Positions 1 to 6,648 of a stretch of DNA of 17,448 nucleotides are shown piece by piece (the stretch's first letter is position 1; every line of letters starts with the position of its first letter). The stretch covers positions 1 through 17,448 of the forward strand of contig JACMIV010000045.1 of the NCBI GenBank assembly GCA_014380965.1. The letters are read 5' to 3'. Under the pieces are notes generated by a model, which was not told where the DNA came from, did no database searches, and worked only from the letters and a program-made list of their open reading frames with translations. Source of the DNA: Rhizobiaceae bacterium. Lineage in GTDB: Bacteria; Pseudomonadota; Alphaproteobacteria; Rhizobiales; Rhizobiaceae. Made by a program: the position numbers and the translations under genes.

Positions 1-3
1 CGC

Positions 4-351
4 ATGTATCAATTTTCCTACGCAGAGGTTCGGCAGGAGAGCGGCGCCTCGTCGCGCGAGCGCGAGCGCCAGGCGCTCGATCACACGCTCGACGCGCTGA
101 TCCGCGCCGAGCGCTGCGGGCCGCGGTCGCAGCAGGCGATCGAGGCGGTCTACGTGACGCGCAGTCTCTGGGCAATTCTTGTCGAGGATCTCGCCAACCC
201 GGAGAACGCTTTGCCCGAAGACCTGCGGGCCGGCCTCATCTCCATCGGCCTCTGGGTCATGCGCGAGGCCGAGGCCATCCGCGTCGGTAAGGTCCATTCC
301 TTCCAGGGCATCATCGACGTCACCACCATGATCCGCGACGGCCTGGAGTAA
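4..351 (+). CDS. flaF: FlaF, flagellar biosynthesis regulator
   Basis: A 115-residue protein of the FlaF family, which in alphaproteobacteria acts with FlbT on flagellin synthesis and secretion (in Caulobacter FlaF promotes flagellin production while FlbT represses flagellin mRNA translation). The family pattern is visible: a basic, polar N-terminus, then the segment around SLWAILVEDLANPENALP (residues 54-71) and LRAGLISIGLWVMREAEAI (74-92), typical of FlaF. Length is normal. It starts three bases into the window, so its ribosome-binding site is outside. The stop is 5 bp before flbT, so the two are co-transcribed and probably translationally coupled. Family assignment rests on recognised sequence and on synteny with flbT-flgD-fliQ. 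Confidence 0.93.
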   Translation: MYQFSYAEVRQESGASSRERERQALDHTLDALIRAERCGPRSQQAIEAVYVTRSLWAILVEDLANPENALPEDLRAGLISIGLWVMREAEAIRVGKVHSFQGIIDVTTMIRDGLE

Positions 352-356
352 AGGCG

Positions 357-812
357 ATGTCCACGTTGAAAGTGACGCTTCGGGCAGGCGAGAAGATTTT
401 CGTGAACGGCGCCGTCATGCGTGTCGATCGCAAGACTTCGATCGAACTGTTGAACGACGTGACCTTTCTTCTGGAAAGCCACGTCATGCAGGCGGCGGAT
501 GCCACGACGCCGCTGCGCCAGCTCTACTTCCTTGTCCAGATGATGCTGATCGACCCCGCTGAGGCCGACACCGCTCGCGAGGCCTTCAACCGCACCTATC
601 CGCTGCTGATGGCCGCCTTCTCCAACATGACGATCCGCGACGGACTGATGGACATCGCCGATCTCGTCGAGCGCGAGCGCAGCTTCGACGCCCTTAAATG
701 CCTGCGCGGCCTTATCCCGATAGAGGACGCCATCATCCGGGGCGTCCGACTGCCCTCCACATCCACCTACAGCGAGGCCCGGGTGCCCGCCGCCATGGGA
801 GCAAGATCATGA
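357..812 (+). CDS. flbT: FlbT, flagellin mRNA translation repressor
   Basis: A 151-residue cytoplasmic protein of the FlbT family, which binds the 5' leader of flagellin mRNA in Caulobacter and related bacteria and couples flagellin translation to hook completion. The diagnostic N-terminus is clear: LRAGEKIFVNGAVMRVDRKT (residues 8-27), followed by LLNDVTFLLESHVMQ and TPLRQLYFLVQMMLIDP, all hallmarks of the family. Length is typical. The gene begins 5 bp after flaF and its TGA overlaps the ATG of flgD as ATGA at 809-812, implying translational coupling. The last ~20 residues are poorly conserved in character, as expected for the family tail. Confidence 0.95.
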   Translation: MSTLKVTLRAGEKIFVNGAVMRVDRKTSIELLNDVTFLLESHVMQAADATTPLRQLYFLVQMMLIDPAEADTAREAFNRTYPLLMAAFSNMTIRDGLMDIADLVERERSFDALKCLRGLIPIEDAIIRGVRLPSTSTYSEARVPAAMGARS

Positions 813-1213
813 GCAGCATCAGCGGAGTCTCCAGCGCGGGCGCCATTGCCCAGCCCGAAAGCAAGAAGGACGCCGACCAGGCGACCCTCGACTACGACTC
901 GTTCCTCCAGCTTCTGGTCGCCCAGATGCAGAACCAGGATCCGCTGAACCCGACCGACGCGACCGAGCAGCTCGCCCAGCTCGCCTCGTTCTCGAATGTC
1001 GAGCAGTCGATCAAGGTGAACCAGAAGCTCGAATCGATGTTGACCCTCAACGGTCTCTCCCAGGCGGACGCGGTTCTCGGCCGCACGGTCACCTCGGGCG
1101 ACGGAACGGTGACGGGCGTCGTGAAGTCCGTGAACATCACCGACGAGGGCGCCATCGCGACGCTTGTCTCCGGCAAGACGATCTCGCTCGGCGCCGGGAT
1201 TAAGGTGGAGTAG
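809..1213 (+). CDS. flgD: FlgD, hook-capping/hook assembly scaffold (short form)
   Basis: A 134-residue flagellar hook-assembly protein. FlgD caps the growing hook and is replaced by FlgK when the hook is complete. The family core is visible at residues 29-67: DYDSFLQLLVAQMQNQDPLN, then TDATEQLAQLASFSNVEQ. The reading frame is open further upstream, but the ATG at 809 is preferred because it is preceded by GGGAG at a good distance, gives the usual Ser-rich N-terminus, and overlaps the flbT stop as ATGA. Compared with enteric FlgD (about 230 aa) the protein lacks most of the C-terminal Ig/Tudor-like region, which is common in rhizobial FlgD. After the core comes a short beta-rich tail ending in an acidic residue. 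Confidence 0.93.
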   Translation: MSSISGVSSAGAIAQPESKKDADQATLDYDSFLQLLVAQMQNQDPLNPTDATEQLAQLASFSNVEQSIKVNQKLESMLTLNGLSQADAVLGRTVTSGDGTVTGVVKSVNITDEGAIATLVSGKTISLGAGIKVE

Positions 1214-1218
1214 GGGCC

Positions 1219-1485
1219 ATGAACGAAGCGGACGCCATCGACATCGTCCAGTCGGCGATCTGGACCGTGGTCATCGCCGCAGGACCCGCCGTCGGCGGCG
1301 CAATGCTCGTCGGCATCGTCATCGCACTCTTCCAGGCGCTGACGCAGATCCAGGAGGTGACGCTCACCTTCGTGCCGAAGATCATCGCCATCTTCGTCAT
1401 CATTGCCTTCACGGCATCCTTCACCGGGGCGCAGGTCTACGCCTTCACCCAGGAGAGTTTTGCCCGGATCGAGCACGGCTATTGA
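1219..1485 (+). CDS. fliQ: FliQ, flagellar type III export gate protein
   Basis: An 88-residue inner-membrane protein with two hydrophobic hairpin segments (about residues 14-40 and 50-72) separated by the family's signature loop FQALTQIQEVTLTFVPKIIA (residues 37-56). FliQ assembles with FliP and FliR into the helical core of the flagellar export gate. Length matches the family exactly. The start is 5 bp after the flgD stop with GGAGTAGGGG just upstream. In rhizobial clusters fliQ is normally followed directly by flhA; here a 5-kb segment with a pilus operon separates them. A 20-bp perfect hairpin begins 45 bp after the stop. Confidence 0.96.
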   Translation: MNEADAIDIVQSAIWTVVIAAGPAVGGAMLVGIVIALFQALTQIQEVTLTFVPKIIAIFVIIAFTASFTGAQVYAFTQESFARIEHGY

Positions 1486-1530
1486 GAGACGACGGTTCGC
1501 GATAATGGCCGGCTGAAAGAGCTTTATGTT

Positions 1531-1584
1531 TGAGCGCCGCACCATCGGCCACCGCTTGTGCGGAGGCCGATGGTGCGGCGCTCA
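1531..1584. terminator. Perfect 20-bp stem hairpin after fliQ
   Basis: The left arm 1531-1550 and right arm 1565-1584 are exact reverse complements over 20 bases (arm starts TGAGCGCCGC). The 14-nt centre contains a further CCGC/GCGG stem around a TTGT loop, separated from the main stem by an A/A mismatch, so almost the whole 54 nt folds. There is no long T-run on either side (only TCGCTTTCT on the + side), so it is not a textbook intrinsic terminator. It may still end or protect the flaF-flbT-flgD-fliQ transcript, or be a palindromic repeat element. Symmetry means it would work on either strand. Confidence 0.6.
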
Positions 1585-1585
1585 T

Positions 1586-2112
1586 CGCTTTCTGGTGAAC
1601 CCTTCGTTAATTCTTGCACCAAGGTCGGATGGGCCCGGGGAACGCCGATCTTAACGGTTCAACCTTAAAGCGCCGAGCAGCGGGATCAGGCGATAAACAA
1701 CCGGCCACGGAACTGAAAATCTCCCTGCGTCAGCGGCTTGACGCTGAATTTCATGAAACTTTATTCCTGCCCGCGAGAGTTGCTTTTCGGCGCCTTGAAA
1801 CATGAGTGCGTCGTTCTCAGGTCGATCACACCCCTTCGACATCGTCTGTGGGCCGTCAACGGCTTGTTGTCGCACCTCAGATCAACAAGCAGATCGATAG
1901 ATAATCTTCATCCTTATTAACAGAAACGACCGCTCTCATCGCTCGGAAGGCAGACGTTTAACACTTCGTAAACCAACACGATTAAGTCAACCTAGAATAT
2001 TTTGCCGTCTTGTAGTGGAAGGCCAGCATTTGTTTTCTGGCCTTTAAGAAACAGCCCGCGGCAGCGCTTCATTCGCAGCCAGCCAGCCGGCCAGACGACG
2101 AGGTAGGAAACG
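1586..2112. other. Gene-poor gap with probable leader of the pilus operon
   Basis: About 530 bp without a convincing gene; the short open frames here lack ribosome-binding sites and recognisable sequence. The stretch 1860-2040 is visibly more AT-rich than the flanking genes and is the likely promoter region of the pilus operon. Candidate elements, all weak: TAGAAT at 1993-1998 as a -10-like hexamer without a good -35, and TTAA-N7-TAAA at 1958-1972, one base off the CtrA recognition pattern TTAA-N7-TTAA. A leader hairpin is annotated separately. Confidence 0.4.
2019..2044 (+). promoter_or_regulatory. Leader hairpin upstream of pilin gene
   Basis: AAGGCCAG at 2019-2026 pairs perfectly with CTGGCCTT at 2037-2044 around a T-rich 10-nt loop. 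It lies 68 bp upstream of the pilin start, within the expected 5' untranslated region. It could stabilise the abundant pilin mRNA or attenuate transcription; the sequence does not decide between these. Confidence 0.35.
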
Positions 2113-2595
2113 ATGACACGATCAGGAAGACGATATGCCGCTTTGACCGCGGCGATGCTTTTCTCCGGAACGACCGCTTTTGCCGCCGATACCGACGACA
2201 TGGACGTAACGCTGACGGTGGCAGCGGACTGCGAAGTGACCGCGACGGCAATGGATTTCGGCAACCTGACCGCCGGTGGCCTCTCAGGTGCGACCGCAAC
2301 GTCGACGATCAGCGTAAACTGCGCGACGGGCATCTCCTACCAGGTCAGCCTCGATGCCGGCGATGGCGCCAGCGCGACCACGACCGCCCGCAAGATGACG
2401 CACACGACCGTCTCCAGCAACACGGTGGACTACGGCATCTTCACGGACTCGGGACACACCGCGAACTTCGCGACCGCAACGGCTGCCACCGGCACCGGAT
2501 CCGCCGTCGACACCACCGCCTACGGTCAGATCAGCAGCACCACGGCCGCCGCCGGCGATTACACCGACACCATCACCGTCTCGCTCGTCTACTAA
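2113..2595 (+). CDS. Spore coat U (SCPU) domain pilin, major shaft subunit
   Basis: A 160-residue secreted protein with a Sec signal peptide (MTRSGRRYAALTAAMLFSGT..., cleavage after AFA, about residue 24). The mature chain is one SCPU domain: CEVTATAMDFGNLTAG (40-55), a partner Cys at 70 and a C-terminal GDYTDTITVSLVY strand. These features are typical of subunits of archaic chaperone-usher pili such as CsuA/B. Before Cys40 lies an alternating hydrophobic stretch DMDVTLTVAA (29-38) that fits the N-terminal donor strand used to join neighbouring subunits. The mature protein is very rich in Thr, Ala and Ser, as in major pilins. It is the first gene of the operon and the only single-domain pilin in it, so it is probably the shaft subunit. 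AGGTAGGAAACG precedes the ATG. Confidence 0.88.
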   Translation: MTRSGRRYAALTAAMLFSGTTAFAADTDDMDVTLTVAADCEVTATAMDFGNLTAGGLSGATATSTISVNCATGISYQVSLDAGDGASATTTARKMTHTTVSSNTVDYGIFTDSGHTANFATATAATGTGSAVDTTAYGQISSTTAAAGDYTDTITVSLVY

Positions 2596-2622
2596 GGGCG
2601 CAGCGGAACAGAAAGAAACTCC

Positions 2623-3060
2623 ATGCGTGCGTCACGCTTGTCCGCGCTCCTCGTCGTCATCGGCCTTCTCGGCTCGACAGCGGCGGAAGCATCATCCTTC
2701 CGGGTCGCGCCCGTCGGGCTCAAGATCAATCCCGGCGCGGCCACCTCGTCCATCCGGCTCTGGGGGAGTAGAACCGACCCCGTCAGCATCCAGGTGCGCA
2801 TATTCCGGTCGAAGTTCGTCGACGGCGAGGAATGGCTGGAGCCGACGAGCGACGTCGTCGCAAGTCCGCCGGTGACGAAGCTCGCGCCGGGCGGCGAAAA
2901 TCTCGTGCGGATCGTCCGCGTCTCGAAGAGTCCTGTCACCGAAAAGGAGTCGTACCGTCTCCTGGTGGACGAGCTCCCGAATCCCTCGAAGATCCGGGCA
3001 GGCAGAGTCAATGTCTTGGTCAGGCATTCCATTCCGGTGGTCTTCCTCGGAAGCAACTAG
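2623..3060 (+). CDS. Periplasmic fimbrial chaperone, single (N-terminal) domain only
   Basis: A 145-residue protein with a signal peptide (cleavage after AEA, about residue 23) and a PapD-like N-terminal Ig domain. Visible family features are FRVAPVGLKINPG at the mature N-terminus (Arg27 in the place of the subunit-binding Arg), the ESYRLLVDELP strand (109-119), and the closing G1-like strand NVLVRHSIPVVF (130-141) with a basic residue where chaperones hold the subunit carboxylate. Archaic-system chaperones are usually about 230-250 residues with two Ig domains; this one stops with TAG right after the first. The final 50 bp overlap the usher gene, so the end is not an obvious recent frameshift: the following sequence is the usher signal peptide. 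It is likely to fold and deliver the SCPU subunits. Whether one domain suffices is open. Confidence 0.82.
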   Translation: MRASRLSALLVVIGLLGSTAAEASSFRVAPVGLKINPGAATSSIRLWGSRTDPVSIQVRIFRSKFVDGEEWLEPTSDVVASPPVTKLAPGGENLVRIVRVSKSPVTEKESYRLLVDELPNPSKIRAGRVNVLVRHSIPVVFLGSN

Positions 3061-5509
3061 GTCCCTCGCTTCGGCCTTCGCCTCTTTCCTCATCGCCTGC
3101 GCCGCTCTCGTCGGACCGGCAAGAGGGGAGGCGGTGGAGCCGGAGGGGGCGATCGAGACTTCAGCGGGCGTGAGCGACGTCGTCTCGTACGGCGCGCGCG
3201 ATCTCTATCTGCGCGTCCTCATCAACGACGAGCCGACAGGCTTCGTCGAGGCGTTCCATCAGGATGCCGACGGCGTGCTCACGGCCGATCCCGAACTCTT
3301 GCGTGGCGTCGGAATCCTGCCGGCCGATGCGGCAAGGGACCCTGCCGGCCGTATCGTTCTCGACCGGCTTCCGAACGTCACCTACGTCTTCGACGATCCG
3401 ACGCAGACGATCGCCTTCACCGCGACCGACGCCACCCGGATCGCCCGACGCATCGATACGCAAGGAGGGCGACGCCCCGAGGACGCCGCAGCCGAAACCG
3501 CGGTCGCTGCGCAGTCCGGTTATGGCGCCCTCGTCAACTACAGCTTGTTCGCGTCCACTCCTTCAGGCGAGATGAGTCGCGTCTTCGATTTCGGCGGCGC
3601 GTCCGGTTCCTTCGAGGGGCGGATGTTCTCGCCCTACGGCGTACTTTCGCAAACCTTCGTTGCGAGCACTACGTCCGACGGTCCGTATACCTCGCGGCGA
3701 CTCGACACGAACTGGGCCTATTCCGACCCCGGCTCGCTGCGGAGCTATCAAGTCGGCGACCTCGTCACGGGCGGACTTGCCTGGACGCGTCCGACGCGTC
3801 TTGGCGGCGTCCAAGTGCGCCGAAACTTCACGTTGCGGTCGGACCTCGTGACCATGCCCCTGCCCGAGATATCGGGAAGCGCGGCGGTTCCCTCGACCGT
3901 CGACGTCTATCTGAACGGTGCGCGGCGTTTTTCCAAACAGGTCGGATCCGGGCCGTTCGAGCTGACCAACCTGCCCGCCGTCACCGGGGCAGGGGTGGCG
4001 CGCGTCGTAGTGCGGGACGCTCAGGGGCAGGAAACGGTGTCGGAGACGAGCTTTTTCGCGTCCAGCAAGCTGCTGTCGCCTGGCTTGCTCGACTATTCCG
4101 CCGAACTCGGCTTCGGCCGAAAGTCTTTCGGTCTGAACGACGACGGTTATGACGAGCGGCTGATGGGCTCGGCCTCCCTGCGCTACGGCATCACCGATTG
4201 GTTGACGGCCGAAGCCCATGCCGAAGGCGGCGAGGCTGTCGCCAATGGCGGAGCCGGCGTTCTCATGCCGCTCGGCTCTGTCGGGGTGCTATCGTTCGCA
4301 GCCGCGGGAAGCCGGTCGGAGGCGGGAACGGGTTTTCAACTCAACGCATCGGCCGAGCTCAAGCTCGGCAAGGCCAGCCTCTACGGCCGAAGCCAGCGCA
4401 GCTTCGGCGACTATCAGGACATCGCCGCGATCATCGATGCCAGCCAGGAAGACGACAGTCTCGATCTCTTCCTGCCGCATCGCACCGGGCCTCCGAAGGC
4501 GCTCGATCAGGTCTCCTTGTCCCTGCCTTTGGGGTTCGACCCCGCCACGGTCAATCTGAGTTTCACCCATCTCGAAAGCGCCGACGACGTCTCCAAGAGC
4601 GTCGTCGGCCTTTCCGTCAGCCGTCCCGTCTTCGGGCGCAACACGCTTTACGCATCCGCCTTCAAAGGGATCGGCACCGACCAGCTCGGGTTTCGAGTGG
4701 GATTGACCGTGCCGATCGGTCAGGACATGTCTTCCTCAGTCGGCGCATCGGGCAGCGTCGACAGGACCATCGTCACCGCCAGCGTTTCCAAGCGCGGCAA
4801 GAACGACTTCGGCGACTACACCTGGCGCGTTCGCGACAGCGAAGGCGACATCGCCAACCGGGCGGCGTCGGCGGACTACCGCACGCGGTTCGCGGAGTTC
4901 GGAGTCGATGTCGGTCAAAGCGGGGAACAGTTCCGGGCATCCGGAGGAGTGGACGGTGCGGTTGTGGTCGCGGGCGGAGACGTCTTCTTCAGCCAGCCCA
5001 TCACCGACGCCTTCGCCGTCGTCGATGTCGGGGCGCCCGATATCGCCGTCGAATACGAGAACCGGCCGGCTGGTCGCACGAACGGACGCGGTCGCCTCCT
5101 GCTGCCGCAGCTTCGGGCCTTCGAGAAGAACCGGATCACGATCGATCCGACGGATCTCCCGCTCGACGTCGCCCTGAACAGCACAAGCGCGACCGTCGTT
5201 CCCGCCGACAGGGTGGGCGTCGTCGTCGCCTTCGAGGGTGCGACCGCCCCGGCTGCCGCTCTCGTCACCTTCCGGACTGCGTCTGGAGAGTATCTTCCGC
5301 TCGGCGCCGAGGGGCGCAAGGCGGATGGCTCGGCCGCCTTCGTGATCGGCTACGACGGGCAGGCGTATATCGAGGGTCTGGCGGATCGCAACGCCATCAC
5401 GATCGAGCTTCCTCTCGGCGGAACATGCAACGCCGAGTTCGGCTATGCAGGTCAGGGAGGGAGTCAGGTGGCCATCCCCGATGTCGTCTGCGGCCAGCCG
5501 GCGGGATAG
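3011..5509 (+). CDS. Outer-membrane fimbrial usher (archaic chaperone-usher type)
   Basis: An 832-residue FimD/PapC-family usher, the outer-membrane channel that catalyses subunit polymerisation. Domains in order: a signal peptide within residues 18-39 (preceded by an unusual long polar stretch caused by the overlap with the chaperone gene); an N-terminal chaperone-binding domain (DLYLRVLINDEPTGFVEAF, 64-82, and following); the start of the beta-barrel around GYGALVNYSLF; the plug region near residues 285-350 (STVDVYLNGARRFSKQVGSG); the rest of the barrel; and a C-terminal domain with AFEKNRITIDPTDLPLDVAL and a Cys pair near the end (TCNAEFGYAG...VVCGQ). The ATG at 3011 is the only reasonable start in frame; the 50-bp overlap suggests coupled translation. 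Length is normal for archaic ushers. Confidence 0.93.
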   Translation: MSWSGIPFRWSSSEATRSLASAFASFLIACAALVGPARGEAVEPEGAIETSAGVSDVVSYGARDLYLRVLINDEPTGFVEAFHQDADGVLTADPELLRGVGILPADAARDPAGRIVLDRLPNVTYVFDDPTQTIAFTATDATRIARRIDTQGGRRPEDAAAETAVAAQSGYGALVNYSLFASTPSGEMSRVFDFGGASGSFEGRMFSPYGVLSQTFVASTTSDGPYTSRRLDTNWAYSDPGSLRSYQVGDLVTGGLAWTRPTRLGGVQVRRNFTLRSDLVTMPLPEISGSAAVPSTVDVYLNGARRFSKQVGSGPFELTNLPAVTGAGVARVVVRDAQGQETVSETSFFASSKLLSPGLLDYSAELGFGRKSFGLNDDGYDERLMGSASLRYGITDWLTAEAHAEGGEAVANGGAGVLMPLGSVGVLSFAAAGSRSEAGTGFQLNASAELKLGKASLYGRSQRSFGDYQDIAAIIDASQEDDSLDLFLPHRTGPPKALDQVSLSLPLGFDPATVNLSFTHLESADDVSKSVVGLSVSRPVFGRNTLYASAFKGIGTDQLGFRVGLTVPIGQDMSSSVGASGSVDRTIVTASVSKRGKNDFGDYTWRVRDSEGDIANRAASADYRTRFAEFGVDVGQSGEQFRASGGVDGAVVVAGGDVFFSQPITDAFAVVDVGAPDIAVEYENRPAGRTNGRGRLLLPQLRAFEKNRITIDPTDLPLDVALNSTSATVVPADRVGVVVAFEGATAPAAALVTFRTASGEYLPLGAEGRKADGSAAFVIGYDGQAYIEGLADRNAITIELPLGGTCNAEFGYAGQGGSQVAIPDVVCGQPAG

Positions 5510-5518
5510 GATATTGCG

Positions 5519-6469
5519 ATGAGGCTGCTGGTGCTGCTGATGATCGCGTGGATCTCCTTGCCGACCGCCGGGCATGCCGCGTCCTGCAGCGTCACGATCG
5601 ACGATCTCGACTTCGGCACCGTCGACAGCCTCGGCAGCCTTGCGAGCGATACGGTCGGCCAGGCGATGATCGACTGCAGTTCCATCACACCCGGCACCAG
5701 CGTCGTGACGGTGTGCCTTCACATCGGCCACGGAACGGCGGGATCGGGAAATGGTGTCCGATATCTCGCCGCCGGAAGCCTGAACCTGGCGTTTCAACTC
5801 TACAGCGACAGCGGCCGAAGCGTCGTCCTCGGCAGCCTCGACCAACCAACGATCGGGCGGCCGCGAAAGGTCACGATCGCCGTTTCCGGTGATGCCGCCT
5901 CGGCGACCGTCCAGGTCTACGGGCGTGTGCTCGGGGCACAATCGACGGCCACGTCCGGTCGCTACGCCAGCGTCTTCTCGGGCGCCGATGCGTCCGTCAC
6001 GAACGCCGAAGGGGACGTGCAGGATTGCGAATCGGCGACGGACGCGGCGTCCTCGTCCTCCTTCACCGTGTCGGCCACGGTCCCCGACAATTGCCTCATC
6101 TCAGTCAGCGACATCGAGTTCGGGCAGCATGCCGGGGTACGTCAGAACATCGACCGAAACGGCAATATCGACGTGACCTGCACGCCCGGAACCGAATATG
6201 TCGTCACCCTCAACGGCGGCCTTAGCAACAGCAACGATCCGGAACGCCGGATCCTGCGCTCTGGAGCGGATGAAGCCCTCTACGGGCTCTACAGGGATGC
6301 AGCGCGGACGCTGCCCTGGGGCAACTCGCTCGACACGCGCCTTCCCGGCACCGGCGAGGGGAGCCTCCAGTCCGTTACGGTCTACGGAAGAGTCCCGGCG
6401 CAGACCCTACGTCCGGGCACCTACAGCGACACCGTCAATGTCACCATCACCTACGACGCCCTGGATTAA
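5519..6469 (+). CDS. Two-domain SCPU protein, probable pilus tip subunit
   Basis: A 316-residue secreted protein with a signal peptide (cleavage after HAA or AGHA, about residue 20-21) and two tandem SCPU domains. Domain 1 spans about 23-170 with Cys23, Cys53, Cys66 and Cys170 ([15 protein letters not shown]). Domain 2 spans about 190-314 with Cys192 and Cys221 ([15 protein letters not shown] ... [17 protein letters not shown]). Domain 1 begins with its Cys almost directly at the mature N-terminus, so it has no donor strand to offer another subunit, as expected for a tip. The linker [14 protein letters not shown] resembles the shaft pilin's donor segment. By analogy with CsuE, the tip adhesin encoded last in csu operons, this is probably the tip. 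It lies 9 bp after the usher and is the last gene of the operon. Confidence 0.85.
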   Translation: MRLLVLLMIAWISLPTAGHAASCSVTIDDLDFGTVDSLGSLASDTVGQAMIDCSSITPGTSVVTVCLHIGHGTAGSGNGVRYLAAGSLNLAFQLYSDSGRSVVLGSLDQPTIGRPRKVTIAVSGDAASATVQVYGRVLGAQSTATSGRYASVFSGADASVTNAEGDVQDCESATDAASSSSFTVSATVPDNCLISVSDIEFGQHAGVRQNIDRNGNIDVTCTPGTEYVVTLNGGLSNSNDPERRILRSGADEALYGLYRDAARTLPWGNSLDTRLPGTGEGSLQSVTVYGRVPAQTLRPGTYSDTVNVTITYDALD

Positions 6470-6560
6470 GCTACGCCGACGCAGACACGGGGAAGCAAGG
6501 GTTACCAGAACCTTTCCAGCCCGGCTCCAGCCAGAGGCTGCAGAAAGGCGGAAGGAGGAT

Positions 6561-6590
6561 CGGGCGCTCTTCTAGCGCCCGTTCTGCCTC
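6561..6590 (+). terminator. Putative terminator after the pilus operon
   Basis: CGGGCGCT (6561-6568) pairs with AGCGCCCG (6574-6581) around the 5-nt loop CTTCT. It is followed by TTCTGCCTCTTG, pyrimidine-rich but not an uninterrupted T-run. It lies 92 bp after the tip gene and 68 bp before flhA, a sensible place to end the pilus transcript. Efficiency is uncertain. Confidence 0.5.
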
Positions 6591-6648
6591 TTGCCGCGGA
6601 CGCCGGACGCGTTTCGCGGCGGGCATGATGCCCTTCGAGGAACCGCCG

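Noticed and set aside
1614..1920. Short open frames in the fliQ-pilin gap (63 and 60 codons)
   Set aside because: No ribosome-binding sites, no recognisable sequence and composition like non-coding DNA.
4198..5892. 564-codon open frame overlapping the usher gene
   Set aside because: Arg-rich product in a +1 frame of a clear usher; a typical GC-rich shadow frame.
6552..6558. Perfect AAGGAGG ribosome-binding-like sequence before the hairpin at 6561
   Set aside because: No start codon follows at a usable distance (the next in-frame triplets reach a stop), and flhA is ~90 bp away.
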